DNA from: Trametes villosa
Lineage: Eukaryota > Basidiomycota > Agaricomycetes > Polyporales > Polyporaceae
Length of the DNA: 64,000 bases
NCBI GenBank assembly: GCA_002964805.2
Contig: PUDQ02000001.1
Coordinates: 3,992,001 to 4,056,000, forward strand
Reading direction: 5' to 3'
The notes under the pieces were generated by a model. That model was not told the DNA's origin. It did no database searches and saw nothing but the letters and a program-made list of their open reading frames with translations. Positions 34,967 through 47,200 of the stretch are shown here, piece by piece. The position numbers and the translations under genes are program-made. Each line of letters opens with the position of its first letter. Within the stretch, counting starts at the first letter, position 1.

Positions 34967-37900
34967 TCCACACAAGGCAGTTGAGATCCGGAAGAATGTG
35001 GTTGGGACGAAGTGAATAGCTCAGTGAAGCGCCCGCGACGGCTCTTCGGTTGTTGGCGGACGCAGTCGGTCTATCAGACTCAAGCTGCGAAATCACTGTG
35101 CAAAACGACTATATTTGTGGCGCAACCTCATCTTAGTCTGAGCTGGCGTCGCGTCCTCCGCCAGTATCTAGTCCTACATTGACAAAGGACAAGAGAAAAA
35201 CCAATATGATCCATGAGGGGGCACCGACCACAGGCCAACATCCACTGCGAGCCGATATCGACCAGCGGCGGCTGGGTGTGGATGGAGCGGTTGGTGCGAG
35301 TGCGCCGGGGCGTCGAATGTGCGCAGTGGGGCGAGTTCCGGAGCCAGCCCGGAATCGCCGAGGGAGTCGGAGGACTCCTTTTAACGAGCAGCCTCTGGCC
35401 TCGGGGCTGCACGTCTGCGGCCACTGTCAGTCAAGGCTCATGTGCGCGATGTGAGAGTACTACTCACTAGGTACTCCCGTGAGGGAGTTTTTGGGTTCCT
35501 CATGAGAGACAGTGGCTGGCCGTGCCACCGTACAGTCGCAGGATTTCAGGGTCGGCGCGGGGTTGGGAGAGATGGGCCCAAGGGCTGGCGCTGTTCGGGC
35601 GAGTCCGCGGCGGAGAGTGGTCGTCGAAGGACTGCGTGTAGCGGGTCTTGATAGCGAAGCGAAAGCGATGCGTGGTGGGAGGTAGAGAGTGGGATGCCTC
35701 CCGAGGGTGACTATAAACGGTGTGCAGGCTATACCTGCGATACATGTCCCGGTAAGCATCGACTACAAATGAGCAACGGAGAGGCATACCTGCACGGGGT
35801 TCAGACCCCCTTGTCAGATTTGCGACGTCCGACAAGGGGCAGCGGGGACTCTGCGATGCCTCCCATGCATAGAAGGCGGCGCGGAGGGGCGTCGTCCTCT
35901 CCCTCGGAACAACAGGTGTGCAGTCCTAATGAGCCGAGTTCGAGTCTAGGAGATCTTCTTCAGTGTCTCTCCAGGATCTGGGGATTACAGCACACTAACC
36001 TGGCACCAGCGAAGCGATGAAGTTGTCCAGGCGATCTTGGCACGCCTGAACAACTTGGTGCATCTTCCTCTGCTCAAGTGCCATGCACACGCGCGCACCG
36101 TGACATGACGTCGAGAGTTTGGCTGCGGTCTGTCAGCGTCGTCGCACAAAGGAAGGGCCAGAAGAGAGCTCACAAGACGCAGGATGGACAGTGGGAGCCC
36201 GTCCGGACGGTCTTGCCGTGTCGGAGGGGACAGGCTCAAGGCGGACTTGAAAGTCGACCTCGGTTACCGAGAAAATCGGCCTCTTCCCGAATACGACAAG
36301 TTTGCAACCGAGTCGTATCCAGTTTGAGGCTGAGGAGCGAGCATTAGCCGCTAAACGAGCTGGAATGGCTCGCGTACTTACCAGACAACAAGGATCCCAA
36401 GGTCAACTCCCGAGCGAACTTAACTCGCCAGAAGAGGTGTACGAAGCATCGATCGTTCCCAGGACTACACAGGCACGCGCGCGAGTGTGATTCTGAGAGG
36501 GCCTAGGTCAGACAAGATCATCGTCAGTGCTCGAACTACGCACGTATCGGAATGTGGAGACTTACCGGATGCGAGATGAACGATGAACGAAAGGCGTACC
36601 CGGACGAACTTGCCAGCGTCAGAATAGGGCAGCCGCAGGTGAACTAGTAGGAGCCCCACGGAACTTGAAGAGGGACTCGAGAAGTGGACGAAGAAGCATC
36701 CGGTGTTAACGTTATCGTGCGCCCACCAAGGCCGTACATTGTCGAGCTTGAGAAGGTGAGGCGCACGCGCTTCAACGTCCGAGCACGCGCTCACTGGATG
36801 ACGGTTGAGAAGGCCGCCAGTGTCGAACGCGCCGAACGCTGAAGGAGTGACCGAGAAGCGCAGAGCCCAACAGGAGTTGAGGATGGACCCATGAGGCGGA
36901 CGAAAGCCGTCCGATAGTGTGAACTTGATCGCGCGCCCCCCAAGGCCGTATACGTGTCGGGCTTAGGTTGGTGGGGGCGCACGCGCTTCGACGCCCGAGC
37001 ACGCGTTCGCTGGATGACGGTTGAGAAGGCCGCCAGCGCAGCACGCGCCGAGAGTTGAAGGAATGAACCGGTAATGAACAGGTCGCCTTGCCGAGAGATG
37101 CGCCGCTGGGAAGACTGGGCGAGGTCTGCTTGACATACGGCGGGACGTCGGCGAAGGAGACGAGCGGGTCCGATGGACCACGTCTTGTCGCGATTGTGTT
37201 GGTCGGCGCCGACCTAAACCGCGAGTTGCAGCGGTCGAGCAGCAACGCCGGGAGGACCGAAGCGAGGGCTGGGGTGGTGAGGTTAACAAAACTGAAGGAT
37301 AGTGTGAAGAGGACGGTCGACTTACGGGATCATAGGGATACAAGGGCACTACTACGTGTAATCGTACACATTATAGGAGAAGAGATGGAAAGATCTGGGT
37401 TTTCGGACGTTATCTGCTGTTGTTCGAGGTTTGATGATTATGCGGCAATGTTTTTCGGTTTTCTGGATGGCTGGCGAAGACGTCCCGGGAAGGCCACGAG
37501 ATGCAGTGGGTATCGACTCCATAGCGCCGAAGGAGGGGTCGCGAGAGTCTGCCGCATGGAAGAGGGGCGTCGAAAGCCCCAGAGCGGAAAGGAGACCCGA
37601 GCAACAGGCGCGAGAGAGGACAACCCAGCCGCAGTTCGTCGCGTTGGATGATAAGACGTAGACAAGCTGAGCAGATATCAAGGCGCAGCAAGTCCGAGCC
37701 GTCGCCAGAAGGAGAGAAGGACAAGAGACCAGTAAGCCAGTATTGAGACTCGAGGAGCAGTGCTGCGAGACGTCGCCCGTCGAAGGGGATGGTCGCGGTC
37801 TTGAAAGCCGATATGATTGACTCGGCTGGACCAGGGTGACGGACGAGTAGCAGGACTAGTTGGGCTCTTGAGTAGTGGCTGACCGAAGCTCGCCGCAGAT

Positions 37901-39059
37901 GAACGAGGTGCCGGCCCGTGCTTGACTAGGTGCCGGCTCGGGTGAACGTGGTCGGAGGCTGTGGACGGTGAGTAAGGGAACTCCAACGTGAGGCGATGAG
38001 CGTACTTTGAGGTGCCTCCGACCGTCTATATGAGTCCGAATCCGAAGGCCTCTTCACGAACCCTTCGTCGACGTGCTTGACCTAGTCGACGAAGGCCTGT
38101 AGGTATTGCCAAAGCTGCGAGCCCAAGAGCCCAAGTCGCGCGTCCCACTGAGCATATGCCAGTAGAAGTGGGGAGTGTCGGAGGGCGGGTCACCTCAGAC
38201 GACACCAGACGCGACAAGAGGACGAGGGAGCGGGGAAGAGCCGGCAGGACCAGAGGGCATGGTCGTTTGAAGGAAAGAGGCGATGGAGAGCTGTTAGAGC
38301 GCAGACGGGCACGTCCCGTCCTCAGGAGGCTGGCACGATCGGGTGTTGGGATGAAGTCAGCCACTGCTGTTCGGCGGGATGGTGGCGGTTGGATTCGAGT
38401 TCGGACTGTCACTATACTACCAGCCTCTCCGGCGTCCACTCAGGCAGCTCGGACCTTCTGCAGTGCATCGTCGCATTCGGTATGGCCTTGTAAGCTGCTG
38501 CGAGAATGGCCGCCCTAGCCTGTGCGTGCACAATATTGGGATTAACTGGGAGGCATATTCGGGTCAGTCGGGATGGCAGTCGGAAAGACCGTGAACACAC
38601 ATACCGCTGCTGAGGCAGCTCGTGTTAAGTTCCTAGGTATTCGCAGACAGTCTGATTATATTTTCTAGTATAACGGGCTTTATCATGTTGATTACCTTTC
38701 TGGCCAATGTGGAAGTACTGATGAAGGTCTGAGCGCACTGGCAGCCTGCGGACGGCGGCGGAGGAGGAGCAAGACATGGGCGCCTACCACCACGCCCGCT
38801 CTCCTCCGTCCGTCATATTCGAGGCCGGAACTCGTCTCGATTACAATGCATTTTCTTCTGCTACGATCTCGGTGCTCTGGTCGTAGGAGGTCAATACAAG
38901 AAAATCTGGCCGAGACGCTATGTTATCAACCTGGAGCTGCCGGCGCGCGGCATTGGCATGATCGTCGGTGACCGTTGGCCTGAACGCTTTTCCTCCGTCT
39001 TCGATTGTGGCTCCCTTGGGACTGTTTTGCACCTCAGCCCTCTCCCTCCTCGCACCACG
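34967..39059. other. 4-kb region without a confident gene
   Basis: Nothing here matches a known family. The minus strand between about 36.8 and 35.9 kb holds a chain of near-canonical splice sites bounding open segments, for example 36795-36566, 36464-36382 and 36329-36174, then a helical segment MALEQRKMHQVVQACQDR near 36089. This could be a fast-evolving or decaying gene, but frames stay open in several readings, so I do not call a CDS. A duplicated block (36717-37071) is listed separately. The right-hand 450 bp contain the DUF3605 promoter. Confidence 0.4.
36717..37071. repeat. Imperfect tandem duplication, about 215-bp period
   Basis: Two blocks (about 36717-36853 and 36931-37071) share caaggccgta, gcgcacgcgctt, cgagcacgcg, tggatgacggttgagaaggc and ccgccag in order. 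The offset is 214-216 bp. The stretch between is unmatched. Confidence 0.75.
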
Positions 39060-40242
39060 ATGGCTGTCGACGCAAAACCTACTGAGCCGTCCTCTCAGAC
39101 TGTTCCTCTAGGCACAGGTCTTCCGACCCGCGAGGAGCTGCTTGTATACTACCCGGCGAAGTTCACATGGAGGCAGCTCAAGACATTCGTGAACTCAGGG
39201 TAAGTTCAGCCATCTAGTAGAATAAAGGCTGCGGTGGGGAGCTCAACTCGATGGCGATGGCAGCGATCTGGGACTGCTGAAGCGGGACAGGACGCTGCAG
39301 AAGCGGTACGAGGGATGGTCGGAAGGGATCAAGGCGAAGCACGGCTCCATGGGTGCGTGTCTTGACCATATTCAACACTGGAACCTGTTTCATTGACTGT
39401 GTCCTCTGGGTGTCCTGTAGTGAACTACTTGCTCAACTATCGTCTGCGGTGGGGCCAGCCGGACACACTTTCCGTACTCCGATCATCCCTCGATGGCCAG
39501 CCTGCAGAGGCTACGACCAACGACGTAGGCCCCTCGGCGGATAGTGAAGTGATAGATCCCAAGACTCCCAAGAAACTCCCGCCTCTCCCCGCCGATGCGC
39601 CGCGCTACTTCAAGGCGGACATCCCGCCGGAGCTTCTCAGCATTACCATGAACGACTGGCCATACTCGGGTACGTTCAGTCCTGCCGAACTCCGCACAGC
39701 GACTCGGCTCCAGAGCAGATTCTGATCAAAACCATGTGTAGTCCCGCCTGAGGTCGAGCATACGCTCATCTGGTCACGCGTGCCCTTCCTACCTCCAGAT
39801 CTCCCGCCGCCCTCGGAGTCAGCCTTATCCGCCCGACTACACCAGGACGGGCTGTGGGGGTTCACTGGCACCGATTCGCCGCCGCCCTCGCCGAGTACCC
39901 TGCATGAGTGCTTGCCCGCGCTGGCAGACTGGGGAGTAACCATGGACAAGCTCGTGCGCTCGCCTCGCGGGACGGATGAGGAGGAGCGGGAGGTGAAGAA
40001 GTATGGCCAAGAGATCGAGACGTTCGTGAAGCGCCGTTGGAACGAGCGCGAGTGGGAGACTGCGTGGTTCGTCAACCCGCCGGTGAGTGACACATATCGT
40101 GCGCATGCTGTCTTCGGCTATATGCTCACAATCATTTCAGAGGCTGCAAAGTATCCCAGAGCTAACGCATGCCCACGTCTTTGCGCGCCGCAAGACTGCC
40201 GAGCGGATAGCTAGAGACGCCGCCGACTCACAGCACGAGTAG
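39060..40242 (+). CDS. DUF3605 family protein
   Basis: A small fungal protein with no known activity. Five exons: 39060-39199, 39264-39352, 39421-39669, 39742-40082 and 40141-40242, 306 residues. Recognisable segments are LLKRDRTLQKRYEGW and VNYLLNYRLRWGQPD, then YFKADIPPELLSITMNDWPYS, HTLIWSRVPFLPPD and the C-terminal THAHVFARRK. These match my memory of the DUF3605 family (PF12239), where a WSR motif is conserved. There is no signal peptide or membrane segment, so it is likely cytosolic or nuclear. It is 326 bp upstream of the reductase gene on the same strand; the two are probably transcribed separately. Confidence 0.72.
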
Positions 40243-40568
40243 AGTTCGACCTCTAGAACATGAGTAGATGTCTCCTCTCCCACTTCGGTCTAACTGTTGG
40301 GATACCATAGCAACTTGACGTGCTTTTAGAGCCATATGTGAATGCTGGTCTGATCACACTGGACTGGCCTGCGCAGAGTTCGAATTCGATGGAAGAGTCG
40401 TCAAAGTGAGTGCGTTAGTACAATTGGTACACTGCGCCCCTAGAATGAGGTTAGGGTCATTTTGGAACTGCGAGTCATGGGCCATGGTGGTGTAGCTCTT
40501 GGGCGTCCTTCGTTGTCTTCGTGTCCCTAGGCTCATGATAGAAATCCATCTCTGACTATAACAGTATC
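40243..40568. other. Intergenic, DUF3605 to reductase
   Basis: A 326-bp spacer with the reductase promoter. No motif recognised. Confidence 0.5.
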
Positions 40569-41905
40569 ATGGCAGCTGAACCTATCGATGTTTGCGTCAT
40601 AGGGTTTGGAGGTGAGCTTCGACTAGAGCGCACTTATCGACCTTGTCTGCTAAAGTGAGGTATCCGCAGCGATCGGAGCACTGTACGCATTCGCCCTACA
40701 GAACTCTGGGAAGGCGAGAGTCACTGCAGTGTGCCGGTGAGTGCACATACTTATTTGTGTTGTGGGACGTGATATCTCATCTTGCGCATCCTAGCTCTAA
40801 TTACGATGCCCTTCAAGGTAGGCCTCGCAGATATATCCCTTCCAGCAAGATCAGCAATGGATCACCGTCCTTCTTTCAGAGTACGGCCTAGACATTGTGT
40901 CAGATAGACTTGGTCCCTACCAGCAATGGAGGCCGTACCGAGGTACTGCAGCCCGGAGCTATCGATGGCGGACTTCTACTGACGTAGTCTCCGCGTGCAG
41001 TGGTCCGTACAGTCGAAGAGGCCGCCGACCGATATTACTCCTACATTATCTGCGCGTTCAAGTGCGTCCCGGAGATCAACACCACTCCAGCACTCCTCTC
41101 TCCGCTTCTGTCACATCTCTCCTCGTCTTCGGCAGCTCAGCCCACAACATTTGTGTTGCTCCAGAACGGCATCGGCATCGAAGACGACCTGCAGGCCGCG
41201 CTTTCGAAGATCGACGCTCCCTCCGTCGTCATATCCGGATGCTGCTGGGTGGATACTACCGCCATCGATGGAGGGCGTAAGATTGTCCAGCACGGCAACG
41301 AACGGCTCGTGCTGGGCTATCATCGGCCACCCGGCGACTCCCACAGCGCCGACGAGGAGACGGGGAAGCAGTCGCTTGACACCCTATGCGGCCTCTTCCG
41401 AGCTGCCGGCGGAAACGTCGAAGCTGCCCCGGACGTCGACATCGCGCGATGGCGCAAGGTTCTCTGGTATGTCCATTAGGTCAACGCACGCATGCTGGGC
41501 GCTGATCATGGCGTCTGGGGTAGGAATGCCTCCTTCTCCACCATCTGCACCTTGACGCGCGCACACGTTGGGGACGTCCTCGCGCTCGAGACCTCGCGCG
41601 CGGCACTCAGGGACATCATGTTCGAAGTGCTCACGGTGGCACGCGCATCTTTGCCTCTGTCCCAAGCCGTAGAGGAGGTCCTCGGCGATAAGGTGGTCGA
41701 TGAAATTATTGAACACGAGAACCCGAAGTCGGTGTTCCGGCCGTCCATGCTTGTCGACTTGGATTCTGGGCGGCCGATGGAGGTCGAGGCGATCGTGGGA
41801 GGGGTCCTTCGGAGGGCGAAGGCCAAGAACGTGCCGACTCCCAAGCTCGATTTCATTTACGCTGGGCTCTCGGTCATTCAGAGTAAGCTCATCAAGAAGA
41901 CCTGA
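40569..41905 (+). CDS. 2-dehydropantoate 2-reductase-like (ApbA/PanE) protein
   Basis: Members of this family reduce ketopantoate with NADPH in pantothenate and coenzyme A synthesis, though fungi carry several paralogues of unknown substrate. Six exons: 40569-40611, 40670-40736, 40795-40817, 40880-40942, 41001-41466 and 41524-41905, 347 residues. The Rossmann motif VIGFGAIGALYA is at residues 9-20. YIICAFKCVPE holds the Lys expected in the substrate pocket. FVLLQNGIGIEDDL and WRKVLWNASFSTICTLT follow, the latter being the conserved Lys/Asn helix of the C-terminal domain. RPSMLVDLDSGRPMEVEAI completes the family signature. It converges on the CBM5/12 gene, with 217 bp between stops. The exact reaction is not proven. 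Confidence 0.85.
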
Positions 41906-42122
41906 TCTCCAGATGTTATGAGCGTAGGAGCACGTATTTGTCCTCACACGGTAGCATTCAACACGTTGTACATCCATTTATTTCGTGATAGCAGATGACG
42001 AAAACCTCCCCCAAAGCACGACACATACTCTTACATCCGTCTACGGGGAGCACTCCCGCCTAAGCGTAGCAGAGAACGCGGTACTCCTAGAACCACATTT
42101 TAGCGAAATCTAGCAGGCTCAG

Positions 42123-43537
42123 TCACGTGTGACGTACCTTCTCTTCCTTCTCGGTAGACGCATAGGGGACGAACGCGCCGTCAAGCCTGACGCTGCACTT
42201 CCCGGGAACAATGGCGTGGTGGTGGTGGGCCTGGGCGATGAACAGCGGAGTGCCGTCTGCCTCGCGGCCACCCTCAACGGGGCGAGCGCCAAGACGGTCG
42301 AGGTCCACACGTCCACGGGAGTCTACCCAGCGGAGGGCACGCATGTCGCCGACAAGCACTTCGAACTTCGGCAGCTGTTGCGGCACACGAAATGTCAGTA
42401 CCCCAGGACATAGCCGGATCAATGCCACTCACATGGATCTCCTTGTGGCCATAACCAATGACGCCGCCCTTCTCGAAGATGGGGGACGCCTTGCCAATTT
42501 CTGTAGATGTGATCAGATAGTGAAGGGTGAGTGCACGCGTCGTTACTTACGGAGACTGCCCTGATCACGGAACGGACAGGTCAGCGGCAAGGTTCGCAGA
42601 TATGAAAGTGCCGGCTCACATCGTGGAAGCCGCGGCAGATGTAGTGGGGCTGCCCGTGCTCCTCCCCGCCGACAATAGCGATGTTAGTGGGGATGTTCTT
42701 GCCGTCGACGAGAACCCAGGTAGCGGGGCCGCTGGGCCCGTGCTGGTAGAAGTTGCGCGTGCGCTCCTCGGCCTCGTGAACCCAGTTCTGGAGAGCCCAG
42801 GTGAGCGCCTTTTTCTGTATGTCACACAAAGGGCGTCAGCATGAGCTGCCAAGGGAGGATAGAGTTGGGACGGCGCCGCGGCGCACCTCTTCTTCGTTCT
42901 TCTCGTGTTCTTTGTACGCGAAGTACCCTGCGCCGAGGAGGCCAAGTCCGGCAACGAGGCCACCGCCGATCTGTGGTCCGCCAATGAGCTGCATGCCGGC
43001 GCACATGCAGGCGTGGACAAACCTCAATCTGCTTCTTGCGGTCGTCGCTGAGGCCATCCCAGCCGGTCTTGCGCTCCTCCTCGTGGATGGGGACCTGCGA
43101 CTGCGGAAGCGGCTCGTAGTGCGGCTTCTCACCGCCGTAGCCTGGCCGAGACGTGTTATCATCAGCGCAGTTGACAGAAGGCAGAGCGGGCGGCGACGTA
43201 CTGGGCTGCTGCGGAGGCTGCTGGTATCCCGGGTTGTAACCACCCTCTTGCTGATGGTGCTCGTGGTACTCCTCCTCAGGGAGGCGGCCCCAGAGAGCAG
43301 GCGTCGCGGGAGGCTCCCATCCAGACTGTGGCGTGGACGGTCAACGTTTGCTATATTGTTTACAGCATATCGACGGCACTCACCTGAGACTGGTGGGCCT
43401 GAATGATCTTGTACTTGTGTCCTGAAGAGCGTTGGGGTGAGGTGTACAGCGGGTGTGGCGGGGAAAGGATGCGTACCCTCGTATTCGACAACGGATCCGA
43501 GGTCGTACCAAGTGCCGGGCTCCCAAACGTAGACCAT
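42123..43537 (-). CDS. CBM5/12 plus DM9 (DUF3421) domain protein
   Basis: Eight exons in phase: 43537-43477, 43421-43384, 43325-43023, 42970-42887, 42814-42620, 42560-42551, 42500-42433 and 42374-42123, 336 residues. The N-terminus is a chitin-binding-type module (MVYVWEPGTWYDLGSVVEY, HKYKIIQAHQSQSGWEPP, TPALWGRLPEEEY). A Gln/Pro/Tyr-rich linker and a short hydrophobic glycine-rich helix (GGGLVAGLGLLGAGYFAYKE) follow. The C-terminal half has two DM9-like repeats: WVLVDGKNIPTNIAIVGGEE and FEVLVGDMRALRWV ... PVEGGREADGTPLFIAQA. There is no signal peptide, so a cytosolic or peripheral-membrane lectin-like role is more likely than secretion. Exon 6 is 10 nt. For the third intron I chose the CCACAG acceptor (52-nt intron) over one that would leave only 34 nt. 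Confidence 0.82.
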
Positions 43538-44237
43538 TGTTGCTAGGCTGAGGTGGATTGAAGAGAGGTCGGATAGGTCTGGAGGTCTGAGGCTCGATTG
43601 AGAGGACGGTGGTCTTATATACTGCGGTGGCTCCTGAGTGTGGGGAATGCCGTGCACGGCGTGCAGCCGCCGAGTACCGCCGTAGTGGCTGCCCGGCGGC
43701 GATGATCAGATTATGCTGAACAGGCAATACACGTGCGGAGTTGTTAAAGTGCCGGAGTGACCTCAAGACGTCCTACATCTCTTCCTGGCTTCGGGAAGCC
43801 CATCCGTGATATTCGCGGTTCAAGCGTTTGTGGGGAGAATGTTTAGTGTCGCGATGCTTGCGGACATCTAGATATCAAGCTGTGGCGTTTCCTGAGGGCT
43901 TCCGGTCGTCTTCGGCTTTGGAGAGACGTCATCGCAGCTGCATGAGTATTCGAGTGATTGCTCCTCAGCTGCATGGGGTTCTGTAAAGAGCCAACCCAAA
44001 GTGCTCGTTCGCCATGGCCGTGCAGAGGAGAGCTCTGAGAGACGCCGGCGCGGTCCCCTGTCGGCTCCTGTCGGTCGCTCGGGCCGAAGGAGGTGAGTCG
44101 GCCTCCTGCCTAAATGGGTAGTGCGGCGCGTAACGCAAGTTTTCGAGCGAAGGCTCTGAAAACGCCTGTATCCTCCCTCCACTCTGGTCGACCACGCTAG
44201 TCTGCACGTCAACACCTCTGGGTGCTTTGGTGCGACA
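43538..44237. other. Divergent promoter region, CBM5/12 gene and midasin
   Basis: A 700-bp gap between divergent start codons. The CBM5/12 side has a strong TATA box; the midasin side has none, as is common for ribosome-biogenesis genes. No other gene is visible. Confidence 0.55.
43614..43621 (-). promoter_or_regulatory. TATA box of the CBM5/12-DM9 gene
   Basis: The minus strand reads TATATAAG, a near-perfect TATA box, about 80 bases upstream of the start codon at 43537. Confidence 0.6.
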
Positions 44238-47200
44238 ATGGAGGGCCCCAGCGAGTCCTTTGAGGACCCACTTCGTCTCGACCTCAAGAGACAGACACAA
44301 AAACTTATCGACCAGTACCCTCTTGAGCAATCTCACTCTGCTGCTCTCAAAAATGCTGCTTCTCGTATCGCTCTGCTGGACTTGCTCTCCGAACTCCTTC
44401 TGGTTTCGAGGTATACTATGGCTGTTGCAACCCTATTCAGACCTATCCTACTGGACCTTTGCGCGCGGTGGTTGCATCAAGACACGAACGGCCTAGAAAA
44501 GTTCGAAGCACTATGCTTGCTCTTGGAAATCCACCCAGAGCTTTACTCGTACGTGCTAACACCTACACCTCATTTGCTTTCTGTTCCTAATCCCCAAGCA
44601 GCATCCTGTCTGCCATCTTGCAGAAACCCGAGTTAGAGCGTGGACCACTCATGGCGCTACTCTCTTCACCTGTACAATCAGTGGACCCGCGACTTCTTCA
44701 GCGCGTTCTGCTCGCGTACTATCGCCTCCTTCAAGCTAACCGGGCGCTGCCCCGCGCACTCGGCTGGTCTCTTACCCCTCTCGCGCGACTTATCGGGGCG
44801 CCGCACCCCGACAAGGCCGTCGTCTTACTCGCAATCAAGTGCTATGCACTTCACGCGGGTATGATGGAAAACGAGCGCGTTTTACTCGAGGAAAAGTCCG
44901 TCGGGGATGTCAAGGACGTCGGCTGCCCTGCACAGTTCGGCGTGAATTTAGACGGTTCGGTGCGCGAGGTAGACTGCTGGGTTCTTCCTGTTCTCGATGC
45001 AGAACGTATCGCGCGTGCGAGGGATTCGCTCCTCGACGCTCAAGACTTCTACGCGAACAACAACAGCGACTCCGCGCAGCTTATTCATCCGGCAGAGCTG
45101 AGGTGTGTTGTGGTATGCTTCTTCCTGTTGCATGTTTCTAACGCTCCAATGGTTACGCAGTCCCCTGGTTGCCGATGTTCACGGCGTTCTCATGCTCCGT
45201 TCATCCATGCCGCCAAACATCCCCTCACACCTCATCGACACGCCTACAACGGTGCAGGCACTGCGCCAGATTGCGCTCCACCTTTCAGACAAGTTGCCTG
45301 TACTGCTTACGTCGGCCCCTTCTTCGGGAAAGGCTTTGCTGATCTCTCACATGGCGCAACTTCTCTACCCTGACTCTCGCAACCATATCGTCACCATCCA
45401 CCTTGCGGACACTTCGCTCGACCCGAGGTCTCTCCTGGGATCTTATGTCTCGTCTCCTACGCGACCGGGGACCTTCGAGTGGAAGGAGGGCGTGCTCGTT
45501 CGCGCAATGCGCGAAGGCAAGTGGGTCGTCTTCGAAGACATCGATCGTGCGACAATGGAGGTCCTCGGCATCCTGAAGCCCCTAGTGGAGTCGCTGGGTG
45601 CGGACAAGTGGATTGGCGGGCGCGCACGACTGGAAGTACCGAGTCGTGGCACGGTGGAGGCTCAGGACACGTTCGCTATCTTCGCGACGCGCTCCCTACA
45701 GCCGTCGCGGAAGGGCGTCTTCCCGAGCGCAACCTTCTATGGCGCACACAAGTTCTACGAGGTCATTGTCAACTCCCCCACCGCAGACGACCTTCGCAAG
45801 ATTGTCGACACCAAGTTTCCTCGCCTCTCTGGTCTGCCGGCGCAGGGGCTCATCAACCTCTGGGACGGCGTGCGTGCTCTCGGAAGTCCCGCGTCTACCC
45901 GCGACGTCGGTCTTCGGGAGCTCGAGAGGCTTTGCACGCGCGTCAGCGGGCTGCTCCCATCTAGCTACCAGTCCATGGACGTCGACCACAACCCCTCGCT
46001 TCCGGTCGACCTGTCGCAGCTCTTCCCCAACCCCACCGTGCGCGAGGACATCTTCCTGGAGGCACGTGATGTCTTCTTTGGCGCTGGCGCTACCACTGCC
46101 GCTGGGCGCGCGCACCTCGCAGCCGTCGCACAGCTCGTCGCCAGCCATCTCGGTCTCTCTGACGAGCGGAAAGACTGGATCATGCACAACCGCACGCCGG
46201 ACTTCGAGGTCGAGAAGGACGTTAACGGGCGCATCACCGCCGTGAGCGCAGGGCGCACGCGCCTCCCTGCGCGCGCGGCGAAGGCCGAGATTGCTCCCCC
46301 CGCAACGCGCCCGTTCGCCATGCACCGGCCCGCGGTATCGCTCATGGCGCGGCTCGCGACCGCCATCTCTCTCGCGGAGCCCATCTTGCTCACGGGTGAG
46401 ACGGGCACCGGAAAGACGAGCGTCGTAACGCATCTCGCGGCGCTCCTGCGGCGCCCACTCATCTCGCTCAACTTGTCGAACCAGACGGAGTCTTCGGACA
46501 TCCTCGGCGGGTTCAAGCCTGTGGACGCGCGCATCCCTGGCGCGGAGCTGCAGCAGCGGTTCTTGGACCTGTTCGGCGGGACGTTCAGCAGGAAGAAGAA
46601 CGCGCACTTCGAGGAGTCCGTGAGGAAGGCGGTGCAGGAGCGCAAGTGGAAGCGCGCCGCCGGGCTGTGGTTGGAGGCGACGAAGATGGCGAGGGGCAGG
46701 ATTCAGGCTAAACAGGCCGAAGAAGACGCGTACGTGTATTCATGCTTTCACTTTCCTGACGATGGTCTCATCGAGATTTACAGGAAGGAGCTGGAAGGCG
46801 GCGCGGCGCGAAAGCGGAGGAAGGTCGAAGGGTATGGGTTGAAGGTGTCGATGGACGCGTGGGACGCGTTTGAGCGCGACGTTCAGACGTTCGAGGTACA
46901 ACATGTGCAAGGAAAGAGCAAGTTTGCGTTCGCTTTTGTCGAAGGACCGCTAGTGAAGGCTCTGCGAAACGGGGACTGGTGAGCATCTAGCCATATCGGC
47001 CTCCTGACCAGCTCAAGCTGATGAATTGACTACCCTAGGATCCTGCTGGACGAGGTCAACTTGGCCACTCCTGAGACTCTGGAGTCCATCTCGGGCCTAC
47101 TCCACGGACCCACTACATCCATCACCCTAACGGAGCAAGGTTCGCTCGAGCCCATCCCCCGCCACCCTGATTTCCGTTTGTTCGCATGCATGAACCCCGC

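Noticed and set aside
42989..43022. A 34-nt intron in the CBM5/12 gene
   Set aside because: Too short for fungal splicing; a 52-nt intron using the CCACAG acceptor keeps frame and the glycine-rich helix.
45696..46607. A 303-codon antisense frame opposite midasin AAA1/AAA2
   Set aside because: Shadow of the coding strand; rich in Arg, Glu and Leu as expected from reversed GC-rich codons.
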